Shown: one piece after another, positions 10,398 to 19,422 of the stretch
Layout of the letters: every line of letters begins with the position of its first letter
How positions within the stretch are numbered: position 1 is the stretch's first letter
Assembly: GCA_030267565.1 (NCBI GenBank)
Contig: BRXU01000001.1
Location: 4,154,001-4,218,000 of the forward strand
DNA length: 64,000 bases
Direction: 5' to 3'
From: Pleodorina starrii
Lineage: Eukaryota; Chlorophyta; Chlorophyceae; Chlamydomonadales; Volvocaceae
Translations under genes and position numbers: made by a program
The notes under the pieces: generated by a model
Seen by the model: the letters and a program-made list of their open reading frames with translations, nothing else
The model's database searches: none
What the model was told of the DNA's origin: nothing

Positions 10398-10469
10398 AAC
10401 TTAACCCGTACGGATTTAGTGGGGCCCCGCCCTTTTTCCGGCTTCAAGGAAGCCGACACCAACCCCTTG
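10398..10469 (-). repeat. Right inverted terminal repeat of the LINE-type element
   Basis: Reverse complement of the repeat at 4299-4370, with 3 mismatches in 72 bp. It forms the 5' end of the LINE transcript unit, 50 bp upstream of the ORF1 ATG. Confidence 0.85.
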
Positions 10470-10481
10470 TTGGGAAAGAGA

Positions 10482-10511
10482 CTTGGGTCATGGTAGCTAC
10501 CATGACCCAAG
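10482..10511. repeat. Perfect 30-bp palindrome
   Basis: CTTGGGTCATGGTAG is followed immediately by its exact reverse complement, with no spacer. It lies 12 bp outside the LINE terminus. Confidence 0.9.
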
Positions 10512-10533
10512 CCCTACGCGAGCCGGGGCCTAT

Positions 10534-10690
10534 TTGCTAGGGTAGCAGGTCAGGTAGCAGATACGTAGCAGGTGGTGCCTAGCAGAATGCTAGCAGATAG
10601 CTAGCAAATGGCTATCAGGCACCTGATACCCATCAGTGTCTGCTAACCTGCTAGACCTGTCTGATAGACCTGCTATCCTAGCAGATATTG
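10534..10690. repeat. Imperfect fold-back built from TAGCAG/CTGCTA motifs
   Basis: The left half is dense in GGTAGCAG, GCTAGCAG and similar words. The right half carries their complements (CTGCTAACC, CTGCTATCC). The outer ends GCTAGGGTAGCAGGTC and GACCTGCTATCCTAGC pair with one mismatch. It may be a small fold-back element. No coding sequence is seen. Confidence 0.6.
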
Positions 10691-11814
10691 TTAGCTGATA
10701 CGGCCAGATATAGTCCTGCCAAGCAGTTGTTACAGGGCCTGCCAATAGGGCTAGGAAATCAGCTAGCTCTTTCGGCTCTTTCAAGTCATCGTCCAGACTA
10801 AATCCGGTCAGGGCGCGTGTAAGTTGTTACATTTATGTAATTTCCAGCATCAATATTGCGTAGGTCTGGAACTTTGATCAACGCTCGTCGAACATGTCCC
10901 ACGAAACATGCCGAGTAAGAAGCCGTACGCCGTACGTTGGAGCATTATTAACGGAACACATGAAACTTTCTGCCCCTCGAAAACTTGCAATCTGCACATA
11001 CACACTCGGGTCTAAACCATTCGTAGTTACTTGTACACAGTCGAGTCTAATATACACGTCATCCATTATTTATAGCCAAAGGAGAGCCCTTATGGCGAAA
11101 CAGAACGTATGTGTCATCAAAAATAAATAAATACATGAAAAAGTCCTATCACAACCCGCGGTGTGTATCCGTTATTACTACCACGCGAACATTACAGTAT
11201 TCAAAAACTCAAACAGACATGTCTCTGTCGCCACTCTATAGGCATGACATTCATCTAGCTAATACGTCACACAACCATAGCTTCACAAGCACCGTGTGCT
11301 CTCCCACTATCACATCGCCCAGTCCTGCGTGCTCGTTACGAGTCTCCCGTTGGGGCCACCCGCTGCAGGCCTGGAATGCGGCTGGGCGCTGCCCCCGTGA
11401 CCGACGAAACCTGCGCGGCGCTCGCGGTTGGGGGCCGGCCCTGTTGGATCTGTCCACCGATGCGGCGGCGCTCCGCTGCTTGGCTTGTTGTCACCGCGCC
11501 ATACATCTCACGGGGTCCCCGGTCTGGGCCGCTATGGCGCCTGTCGGAGCGCTCCCCGCTGCCGCCTTTGCAACAGCGGCACTAACAGATCTGCTCGCTC
11601 GCCCCAATCCATGCAACCGCGCGGCCGCCACCTCCCGGTGGCCCTGCTGCACCCGTACATCTTCTTCCTCCTCCTCCTCTTCTTCCTTCTCCTCCTGTCC
11701 CGAGCCATCGACGCAAACAGGGACAGGCAGTGTAGGAGGTCGCAAGCGTTTAAGGAGACAACAAACCCGCAGGCTGGCTTGAACCCCCCTCAGCACACCA
11801 ACCCCTATCCAGCG
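10691..11814. other. No gene recognised
   Basis: The first half (to about 11300) is unusually AT-rich for this window. The second half is GC-rich and includes a CTT/CTC tract at about 11660-11700. The tool-like open frames are short and show no recognisable domain. Part of 11300-12468 may be the leader of the second LINE. Confidence 0.4.
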
Positions 11815-12175
11815 TAAAGTGTAGTGAGGAGAAACACGTGCAAGAAACTTGGGCAGCGAAAAAAGCAAGAGCGAATCAGCAGGTTTGCTGGGCAAAGAGC
11901 CCCGCTCACCTGTGCTAACTCCGCCAGCTCTGCACTGCCGGCCGCAGCGCCGTTGCCCCCCGGGCCAGGGGCGCCGCCCCCCGACCGAGGCTGCGGCGGC
12001 TGCGGCCCCCGTCGAAGTCCCGCGGGCCCCAGGGGCAGCTGCTGCTGCTGTTATCGCGGTGGCTGTGCGACGCCGACCCTGCCGTAGTCATAGCCGCCGC
12101 CGCCCGCCTGTATGGCACGTTTGCGTAAATTGTGTGGGCAGGAGAAACACGGGCAGGAAACACGGGCAGCGAAAC
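11815..12175 (+). repeat. Repeated AGGAGAAACACG motif blocks
   Basis: AGTGTAGTGAGGAGAAACAC at 11817 and GGCAGGAGAAACACGGGCAG at 12137 open two related blocks. A third, longer relative of the first lies at 22331-22440, including the downstream AGCAAGAGYGAATC segment. They lie upstream of the second LINE and could be degenerate promoter repeats or an unrelated dispersed repeat. Confidence 0.5.
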
Positions 12176-12468
12176 ACCTCACCTGTGGTACATCCGCACG
12201 CACAGTTCGACGCCGGCGCCCAACGGCTGCGCCAGGGGCGCCAGTCGCTGCGCCGTTCCTCCCCCCCCGGGCCATGCACTCCCCCCTTCTGTGAAACTTG
12301 TACGCCCCGACCCACCCACAGCGCCCCAGTGACTCCCAGACGGCTACACACCCAACAAACAACAATGTTATTACACTAGCCTCCTTATTTCGCCTCAACT
12401 AAGCGCATCCTGGCAAACGCGACAATTTCTCGATCGTAAAACAAAATGCTGAGATAGGATAAGCCATC

Positions 12469-14661
12469 ATGGCTGAAAACGGACGGGCGCGGACCTCCGC
12501 GCCCCAACAGCGTTCAAATGGACGGGAGGCAGCTCCAGCAAATCGCTCACAGCGGCCCCAGGCCGAGAGGAAATATATTGACAGCGAGGAATTGAAGGGA
12601 AGGCTTCCGGCGGGCGCCCAGCTCTTCCTCGAGCAGGACGTCGTCACGTTCGAAGTCATTTGGCCGCCCGGCTCCGACCCCGCGGACATTCACGCCCAGC
12701 TGTTTGGGCCGCTGGGCAGGGCCCTCACGGGCACGTTACACGTTCTGGTACCGCCCGAGGAGGCTGGGACCGCGCTTGGGCCGCGCATCAGTAGGTGCCC
12801 CCAACGGAAACTCCCCAGCGGCACCACTATGCAAGAAATCAGCGTGATGCTCAGGAAAGGCGGGCTGGCACAGCTCGCCACCTCGCCAGCAGTCAGGCGG
12901 GGACGCCTCCAGCTGGGATCAGTCCGATTCCTGCCCAGCGACCCGGCAGTGGAGGTGCAGCTGCCCATTTCAAATCTGCACAAGGTGGAGCGCTCCGTGT
13001 GGGAGATCAAGGGCATTCCCGTCAGCCTAGAGCCTAGCGCCATCCCCGAGTTCCTGGCCATGGCCTATTCAACCCCGCGGCGCACCTGGGACAAGACGGA
13101 ATTCCCGGAGCCGGCGGCCAACGTGATGGCGGATACCTGGCGATTCAAGCTGGCGCGGGGTACCCCCGGCCTACCGCGTGAAACGCAGTATGACTTCGGC
13201 CGATCGGGCGTGGTGGCCCAGTCCGGCACGTTGGAGGCGTACCGGCTGACGCCAAAAGATCAGGAGGGGCCGTTCATCATGCCCTGTAAACCGCCGCCAC
13301 GGAAGGAACTGGCGCGGCAGATGCAGCAGCTGCACCAGTGGCGACAGCAGCATCAAGCCCCCCAGCCCGCAGCCGCCCCAGCCCAGCCAGGCCCCTCGGG
13401 CAGGATGCCGCCACCGTACGCAGCGACCGTACAACGAACCAGATGGGGCCCGGAACCCGAGGTGGGAGCAGGAATGCAGCACATGGGTACGGGCACCACG
13501 CCCGGCATGACCCCATTCATCCCACCCCCGCCCGCGCCTCCGGCATCAGCCAACATCACCGCCACCACAGCCGGGGCCAGCACATGGGCCGCAGTGGCGG
13601 CCGCGGCCCCCAGGCTCCCCACCCCCATGGGGGCAAACCAGGCAGCTGCTGCAGCCAGGGCCCCACCGGTCACCGTGACCAGGAGTGGTACAACGACCGA
13701 CCCCCAGCAGGCCGCGCCGCCACAGCAGGCCCCACTGCCACCGCGGATACAGCCGCCACTGCGGGCGCCATCCCCGCCGCGGGCCCCGCCGCCTCAGCAG
13801 GCCCCACCGCCGCCGCGGGCGCCGCCGCCACCACCAGCCCCACAGCTGCAGGCCCAGCCACCGGTGCAGGCCCAGCTGCAACAGATGCCGACCCCTCCGC
13901 CGCCGCAGGCCCAGCCACGGATACGGGACCCACCACCGCCACCGACTCTACAGCCGCAGCTGCCCTCGGCTCCACAACCGGACCCCACGGCGGCGGCAGC
14001 CCAACAAGGAGTGGAGGCACAAGCCGACTCCATGGCGGCGAGACAGGACACCGACACCCGCATGGAGGCGGCCAACACGTCAACAGCAGCGGTAGCAGCA
14101 GTACCGCAGGAGCGAGGACCATCGGCCGCCGCAGCAGCTACAGCCCCCGCCTTCTGGTTCACGGCAGGCCGTACGGGGGCAGGCAGCAGGCGAAAGCCTA
14201 CCGGGGGCAAAGCCAGGCAGCAGCCGCGGCAGGGACGCACACAGCCCGACCAGGGCCCGGCAGGCCCCGAGGCCCCAAAGCGGAAGCGGCGACGGCTCGA
14301 GCACCTGCCCGAAGCGGAGCGAGCCGAGCGGAACAGGGCGCAAACACAGAAGGCCCTGGAGACCCGCAGGAGGAACACGGAGGAGCGGAAGGCCCAGAAA
14401 GCAGCAGAGGAGGCCACGGCACAGTTAACCGCAATGCTGGCGACAGGCAGCCAGGCCCAGCTGTCGGACGGATCGCAGATCCCCAGCCTGCAGCTGCAGA
14501 TGACGGCTGGAGACACGCCCGCCATCGAATCCCACACCCAGCACGAAGTTGCCCAACGAGGCCGGCAGCAGCTGAGCGCCCACGGGCCAGCATCAGGGCA
14601 GGAGGACGAGGAGGAGGAAGAACTCACCCCCACCGCCATGGAGGCGGCCCACCCCAACTAG
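12469..14661 (+). CDS. Second LINE ORF1, proline/glutamine-rich, 730 residues
   Basis: Intact frame from an ATG in GCCATCATGG. Residues 1-280 look globular and are not repeat-derived. Residues about 280-520 are a long Pro/Ala/Gln-rich linker. A highly basic segment with PKRKRRR near 603-609 looks like a nuclear localisation signal. It is followed by a Glu/Arg/Ala-rich helical region (about 610-665), a probable coiled coil, and an acidic DEEEEE run near the end. No CCHC knuckle was found. It is assigned as LINE ORF1 by position, since ORF2 follows at once in the same frame. It shows no clear sequence similarity by eye to the ORF1 at 9305-10348. Confidence 0.8.
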   Translation: MAENGRARTSAPQQRSNGREAAPANRSQRPQAERKYIDSEELKGRLPAGAQLFLEQDVVTFEVIWPPGSDPADIHAQLFGPLGRALTGTLHVLVPPEEAGTALGPRISRCPQRKLPSGTTMQEISVMLRKGGLAQLATSPAVRRGRLQLGSVRFLPSDPAVEVQLPISNLHKVERSVWEIKGIPVSLEPSAIPEFLAMAYSTPRRTWDKTEFPEPAANVMADTWRFKLARGTPGLPRETQYDFGRSGVVAQSGTLEAYRLTPKDQEGPFIMPCKPPPRKELARQMQQLHQWRQQHQAPQPAAAPAQPGPSGRMPPPYAATVQRTRWGPEPEVGAGMQHMGTGTTPGMTPFIPPPPAPPASANITATTAGASTWAAVAAAAPRLPTPMGANQAAAAARAPPVTVTRSGTTTDPQQAAPPQQAPLPPRIQPPLRAPSPPRAPPPQQAPPPPRAPPPPPAPQLQAQPPVQAQLQQMPTPPPPQAQPRIRDPPPPPTLQPQLPSAPQPDPTAAAAQQGVEAQADSMAARQDTDTRMEAANTSTAAVAAVPQERGPSAAAAATAPAFWFTAGRTGAGSRRKPTGGKARQQPRQGRTQPDQGPAGPEAPKRKRRRLEHLPEAERAERNRAQTQKALETRRRNTEERKAQKAAEEATAQLTAMLATGSQAQLSDGSQIPSLQLQMTAGDTPAIESHTQHEVAQRGRQQLSAHGPASGQEDEEEEELTPTAMEAAHPN
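14659..14661 (+). promoter_or_regulatory. In-frame UAG directly followed by ATG between ORF1 and ORF2
   Basis: The junction reads AACTAGATG. The stop and the next ATG abut and both ORFs share one frame, so either termination-reinitiation or UAG readthrough could give ORF2. Confidence 0.55.
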
Positions 14662-17600
14662 ATGCCAATCAGGGGGACGGGAAGAAACCAGCAGCGGAAC
14701 GCTGTGCACGGCCACCCACTCCGGATCGCCACGCACAACATGCATGGGCTGCTGGCGTCGCATGGGAACCGTCTGCAGGCAGCAGTACGGCAGTGGGCAG
14801 AGCTGCGTCTGGATGTGGTGTGCCTACAGGAGACCCACCATACCAACATCCAGCACCAGTGCCTCTTTGAGCGGGACCTACGCCATGCAGCGATGCAGGC
14901 GCACACCCAAGGTTGGCGCGTAGCGGCGTACTCGTGGTCTGGCTCGACCCACACGGCGGGGGTCCTCACCCTCGTTCGGCAAGGGCTCGCGGCAGCCCTG
15001 GAGCCGCCACCGGCCGCAACCCTCCCAGCATGCGCGCGGGGCCGGTTCACCGAGTGTGTGCTCCGTTGGGGGGGCCACCGCCTGCATATCTGCAACATCT
15101 ACCTTCCCACGGGCTCCACCGCAGTGGCAGCGGATACACGACGCCTTTTGTTCAGCAACATTCTCGCTGCCACAGCGACGCGTGTTGCAGCCGCAGACAA
15201 CGACACCACCCTCATCTGGGCGGGCGACTTTAACTTCGTGGAGGACCCGGAGCTGGACTCGTCAGCGGGCCCAGGGGGCCGTCGAGGGGACGGGCCGATA
15301 GCGGACATGAGACGGCAGGCGGGCCCCATCATGGTTGACACCCACCGACACCTCCACCCCCAGCGCCGCGACTTCACCCACCTGTACCGCGCGCCCATCC
15401 CGGGGGGCTCCCGCCTCGACCGCATCTACATCAACCAACCCATGCTGCCGTACATATGCCACACCGCCATCATCTTCCACACACCGTCAGACTACAGGAT
15501 CGCGGTGCTGCACCTGCTGCCACGCCGGAGTGAGGAGCGGGGCCCAGGCATCCGCCGCACCCGCCTGGCCTTCACGGGGCACGAGGACCTCGCAGCCAGC
15601 ATGGACGCCTGGATCCGCAGCCAGTGCGCGGAGGCGCCCTCTGCCGAGAACAATCCGGCAGGCCTGATCGCGTGGTGGCCGGGCTTCAAACGCCGCCTCG
15701 CCAGCCTGGCCCACCGGCTCAACAAAGCAGCACAGCAACGCAGGCAGCGGCCCGGCACCCGTGCCCGGGAGGCACTCACAGCGGTTCAGCTGGCCCAGCA
15801 GGCAGTTGATGCAGCGCCCACAGCACCCCAGCCGCTGCAGCAATTAGCGGAGGCACAGGCGGCCTTAGCCAGGGCACACCAAGAGGACGGCCGCAAGGCA
15901 GCGAAAGAAACACGCGCCCATGGGCTCCGGGCGGGTGAGCGGGCCGGCCCCGCCCTGACAGCATTCCTGCAAGCCCAGACGGCCGAGCAACAGCCCGCCC
16001 CAGTCGCGCTCCAAGCACGCACCGGTCGCCTGGTCACCAATCCAGCACAACTGCCGCAGGTCGTAGCGGATTTCTGGGCCGAGATCTGCCGGACACCCAC
16101 TTTCGTCAGCCCCGATGCTCGACAGGCGGTGCTAGCACAGCTGTCTGCGGCCAACATCAGGCTCCCCACTGAGGCGGATGAGCAGCTGGGCTCCAAAACC
16201 ATCACAGCAGCAGAGCTGCGAGTCGCGCTGGCCAAGAGCCAGCCCGGCAAGGCACCAGGATGGGACGGCATCCCAGCCGACCTGTACCGCAAGTTCTGGT
16301 CCGCCATTGGCCCCACCATGGCCGGCCTATTCACCGCCATTGGCATGACGGGGCAGGTGCCGGCCGGTTTCCTTGAGGGCGTTATCACGGTGCTCTACAA
16401 TAAGGGCGACCCCAAACAGCCCGGTAACTACCGCCCCATCACGCTGCTGTGCTCAGACTACCGTCTGCTCGCCAAGGTGCTGGCCAACCGCCTGGGCCCA
16501 GCCCTGGGAAGCGTCATCTCCCCCGAACAATCGGCCTTCCTCCCCACACGACTCATCGGGGCCAGCGTGATGTTCCTGCGCCACCTATCCCACCTCCTCC
16601 GCAAGCAGAACCGCCGGGGCCTCCTGGCGTTCCTGGACTTCGCGAAGGCATACGACACGGTGGACCGTGGCTTCCTGCTGGCCACAATGGAGACGATGGG
16701 GGCGGGCCCGCAGCTGTGCAGCTGGGTACAGCTGCTACTCAGCAACACGCAGGCACGAGCCATGGTCAACGGCTTCAAATCGAGGCTGGTCGTGATGGAG
16801 GCAGGTGTGCGGCAGGGGTGCCCCCTTGCGCCCCTGCTGTACCTCTTTGTCGCTCAGGCCCTGCTATGCTGGCTACAGAGCCGAGACGTGGGAGTCAGAC
16901 TACTACCCAGTGCTCCAGACCGCATCACAGCCTGCCAGTTCGCGGACGACACCGAAGTGGCGCTCGAGAGCGAGGAGTCCGTGCCATCCTTCCTGGAGGC
17001 CATGGAGACCTTTGCCCGGGCATCAGGCCAACGCCTCAATCTGGATAAAGTAGAGCTTCTGAGGGTGGGCGCCGAGAACCCGCAGCAGCAACCACAACCG
17101 GCGGGCAGGCAACAGCCGCAGCCACCGCAGCAGCAACACCAGCCGCAGCAGGAAACCATTGGCGGGCTCAAAGTGGTCACCACCGCCACAGCCCTGAACT
17201 TGCCGGTGGACAACCGGCCCAGCCCCCCGCAGCCCGACTGGCCCAAGATGCTGGCGGGGGCCTACAAGCGGATGCAGCGGCTCTCCCGCTTCCCGCTGTC
17301 GGCCTTTGGCCGGGCCACCGCTGCGTCAGCCTACGGCCTGCAAACGGTCACCTGGCACATGGAGCACGGCGGGCCGCCCCCGGACAGCACGCTGAACCAC
17401 ATCGGGCGGCTGACGGCCCGCCTAGTCGACCGGCGACAGGGCCCAGAGGACCGGGGCCAGCGCCTCACCGGCATACCCAGCAGTCTCCTGGCCGGCCACC
17501 CATCGGCCGGGGGCTTTGGCCTGCTACCGCTCTCCCAACACATTCGCGCGCGCCACGCGGTCTGGGCCGTACGCTTCATGGCGCAGGCTATGCCGACGGC

Positions 17601-19422
17601 AGGAGATGGGGAAGGGGGTGTGGGAGCTGAGGCGGCCGCGGAGGCAGGCGGGGATGGCGGGGGGGCAGTGGCAGCCGGCAGTGAGGCCAGGGTCCTACAC
17701 CCTTGGATCCGCACACTGTCCGCCTACCTGGAGCCCGCTTTCCAGCCGTGGGCCCTGACAACCGCCCGGGCCACGGGGCCCTGGCTCGGCGGCAGCGACC
17801 TGCCCGCCGACATCAGCCGGATCGTGGGGGCCCTGGGGCACCTGCCACCGCCGGAGGACATTGGCAGATCTCCGCTGGTGCCCGGCGACTGGTGCTGGGG
17901 GGCCGCGCTGTGGGGCAACCCGCTGCTGCCCAACGACGCCAACGACGCAAACGTCGTGGCCGTCAGCCGTCGACCGGGCCTGGAAGCATACCATGCGGGG
18001 CTAACGTCATGCAGGAAACTGCGCACGGTAGGAGACCTGGTACGGGTATGGGTGACACTGGACGGCAGCCAAGCCACCACCCTCCAAGGAGCGGCCTGGC
18101 ATGAGTGGGCCCGGGAGCACCTCGACCCAGCCGCGACCCCAGCCCAGCTGCAGGACAAGGAAACGGCCCGTGCGGCTCTGGGGGCCTTGCATAACGATAT
18201 CAGCCCGGCCTGGCTGGAGGCAGCGGGTGTGGTGGAGACCAGGCTACAGCAGCAGCGGCAGCAGGCGGAGGCGGAAGGACTCCAGCAGCAACAGCAACCG
18301 CCGGCACCGCCACCGCCAGTTTGCGCGCAGGTGATGGCCATGATCGTCGGGCGACTGGGGTGGCGCCTTCCCGGGGGAACGGACGCAGTGCCGCTCCGCC
18401 GCCTGACGGTCAGCCAGGCGACACAACTACAGGACGGGCCGGCCAGCGAGCGGCGAGTGGCTTTGGTCACCGAGTTTGTGCGGGAGGCCCTGAGCACGCC
18501 GGAGAACCAGGCGCCTCCCCACCTCGCCGCCGAGCTCAGCCGTTTCCGGGCAACCCAGGCACGCCTGTGGTCCGGAGTGCGCTGGGAGAACGACAACAAG
18601 GAGACTATGTGGCGCCTAGCGGTGGACGGCGTACCCCTGCCTGGCAACACACACCTGGCCCGGGTGCCCATTGAGGCGTGCGGGTGCGGGGCCTATGGGG
18701 AGGCCGATGCCGGCCGACCCTGCTCCCCGCGACTGCACCACTTCTGGGAATGCCCGGTCGCGAGGGCCGTTCGGGAGCAGATCGACCGGCACCTGCCACC
18801 CCCCCAAGCAGCAGCGGGGGCCACCACCACCCGGCAGCAACTCTGGCTCGCCCAAGCGCCACCTGGGTGCGAGCAGGCCCCCTGGGACGTGATCGCCCTA
18901 GCGGCGCTGTCCGCCATGGAAGTCGGAAGGTGCTGCCTTCGAGCAGCAACCCGAAGGCAGGGGCGGGATGGGGCCGCAGCAGCGACGGGGCAGCAGCAGC
19001 AACAGCAGCAGCAACAGGTGCAGCCCCAACCAGAGCAGCCCCAGCGACAGGGACCGCGCCAGCGGGCCATCACCGACTTCTTCGCCCGGGAGGGAGGGGC
19101 AACACAGCAGGAGGGACCCGCGCTGAACGCCCCCGCGGGTGAATCACCGACGCAGGAAGCAGGGGCCGGAGAGGTGGCGGCGGGGGAAGCGGCGGCGGCA
19201 GCAGTAGGGGCAGCAGCGGCAGCAGCGCGGGGTGCAGCCGAAGCCTCGCCGCTGTACCGGGCGCGCGCCCGCGCGGTGACGGACTTCTGGGCGCGCTTGC
19301 GCTTGTTCGCGGCGCTGGAGACCCCCCGGCACGGCTGGGATAGAGTGGGGCCGCAGCACCCCATCCTAGCGGTCGTTGAGGAGCGAATGCGGTGCGCAGC
19401 CCCGGTGGAGATCACGGCCTAA
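14662..19422 (+). CDS. Second LINE ORF2: endonuclease-reverse transcriptase, 1586 residues
   Basis: APE-type endonuclease (THNMHG, CLQETHH, AGDFN) ending in S276-D277-Y278, where the family normally has SDH. The reverse transcriptase has LDFAKAYDTVD (D659), GVRQGCPLAP and FADD (760-763). A Cys/His cluster (C1340, C1342, C1354, H1360, C1364) matches the usual C-terminal knuckle position. The C-terminal extension of about 220 residues is Gln/Ala-rich. It contains QRAITDFF at 1467-1474, a perfect PCNA-interacting (PIP) motif, and a second TDFW near 1540-1543. The Tyr replacement could weaken DNA nicking. No RNase H is seen. It is intact, and codon use is strongly GC-ending like the rest of the region. 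Confidence 0.93.
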   Translation: MPIRGTGRNQQRNAVHGHPLRIATHNMHGLLASHGNRLQAAVRQWAELRLDVVCLQETHHTNIQHQCLFERDLRHAAMQAHTQGWRVAAYSWSGSTHTAGVLTLVRQGLAAALEPPPAATLPACARGRFTECVLRWGGHRLHICNIYLPTGSTAVAADTRRLLFSNILAATATRVAAADNDTTLIWAGDFNFVEDPELDSSAGPGGRRGDGPIADMRRQAGPIMVDTHRHLHPQRRDFTHLYRAPIPGGSRLDRIYINQPMLPYICHTAIIFHTPSDYRIAVLHLLPRRSEERGPGIRRTRLAFTGHEDLAASMDAWIRSQCAEAPSAENNPAGLIAWWPGFKRRLASLAHRLNKAAQQRRQRPGTRAREALTAVQLAQQAVDAAPTAPQPLQQLAEAQAALARAHQEDGRKAAKETRAHGLRAGERAGPALTAFLQAQTAEQQPAPVALQARTGRLVTNPAQLPQVVADFWAEICRTPTFVSPDARQAVLAQLSAANIRLPTEADEQLGSKTITAAELRVALAKSQPGKAPGWDGIPADLYRKFWSAIGPTMAGLFTAIGMTGQVPAGFLEGVITVLYNKGDPKQPGNYRPITLLCSDYRLLAKVLANRLGPALGSVISPEQSAFLPTRLIGASVMFLRHLSHLLRKQNRRGLLAFLDFAKAYDTVDRGFLLATMETMGAGPQLCSWVQLLLSNTQARAMVNGFKSRLVVMEAGVRQGCPLAPLLYLFVAQALLCWLQSRDVGVRLLPSAPDRITACQFADDTEVALESEESVPSFLEAMETFARASGQRLNLDKVELLRVGAENPQQQPQPAGRQQPQPPQQQHQPQQETIGGLKVVTTATALNLPVDNRPSPPQPDWPKMLAGAYKRMQRLSRFPLSAFGRATAASAYGLQTVTWHMEHGGPPPDSTLNHIGRLTARLVDRRQGPEDRGQRLTGIPSSLLAGHPSAGGFGLLPLSQHIRARHAVWAVRFMAQAMPTAGDGEGGVGAEAAAEAGGDGGGAVAAGSEARVLHPWIRTLSAYLEPAFQPWALTTARATGPWLGGSDLPADISRIVGALGHLPPPEDIGRSPLVPGDWCWGAALWGNPLLPNDANDANVVAVSRRPGLEAYHAGLTSCRKLRTVGDLVRVWVTLDGSQATTLQGAAWHEWAREHLDPAATPAQLQDKETARAALGALHNDISPAWLEAAGVVETRLQQQRQQAEAEGLQQQQQPPAPPPPVCAQVMAMIVGRLGWRLPGGTDAVPLRRLTVSQATQLQDGPASERRVALVTEFVREALSTPENQAPPHLAAELSRFRATQARLWSGVRWENDNKETMWRLAVDGVPLPGNTHLARVPIEACGCGAYGEADAGRPCSPRLHHFWECPVARAVREQIDRHLPPPQAAAGATTTRQQLWLAQAPPGCEQAPWDVIALAALSAMEVGRCCLRAATRRQGRDGAAAATGQQQQQQQQQVQPQPEQPQRQGPRQRAITDFFAREGGATQQEGPALNAPAGESPTQEAGAGEVAAGEAAAAAVGAAAAAARGAAEASPLYRARARAVTDFWARLRLFAALETPRHGWDRVGPQHPILAVVEERMRCAAPVEITA

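Larger units (their letters stand above)
4299..10469 (-). mobile_element. 6.2-kb LINE-type element with inverted termini
   Basis: Read on the minus strand the order is terminal repeat (10469-10398), short leader, ORF1 (10348-9305), ORF2 (to 5513), a 20-bp gap, then a 1.2-kb non-coding module (5492-4299) that ends in an inverted copy of the same terminal repeat. Both ORFs are intact, and the first 49 bp of the two termini are identical, which argues for a young insertion. No target-site duplication is obvious in the flanks (left ...CACAAACGA, right TTGGGAAAG...). LINEs do not normally carry inverted termini, so this could also be a LINE fused to, or inserted in, another element, or a snap-back product of reverse transcription. 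Confidence 0.7.
12469..19422 (+). mobile_element. Second intact LINE, L1-like; outer ends unresolved
   Basis: ORF1 and ORF2 are both complete. The 5' untranslated part lies somewhere in 11.3-12.47 kb, and the 3' part is a G-rich stretch after 19422. I could not find a poly-A or target-site duplication, so only the coding core is given here. Confidence 0.8.

Noticed and set aside
9305..14661. UAG reassigned to glutamine in this nuclear genome
   Set aside because: UAG occurs only at the ORF1/ORF2 boundaries within the coding units, the ORFs use CAG abundantly, and other ORFs end normally at UAG or UGA.
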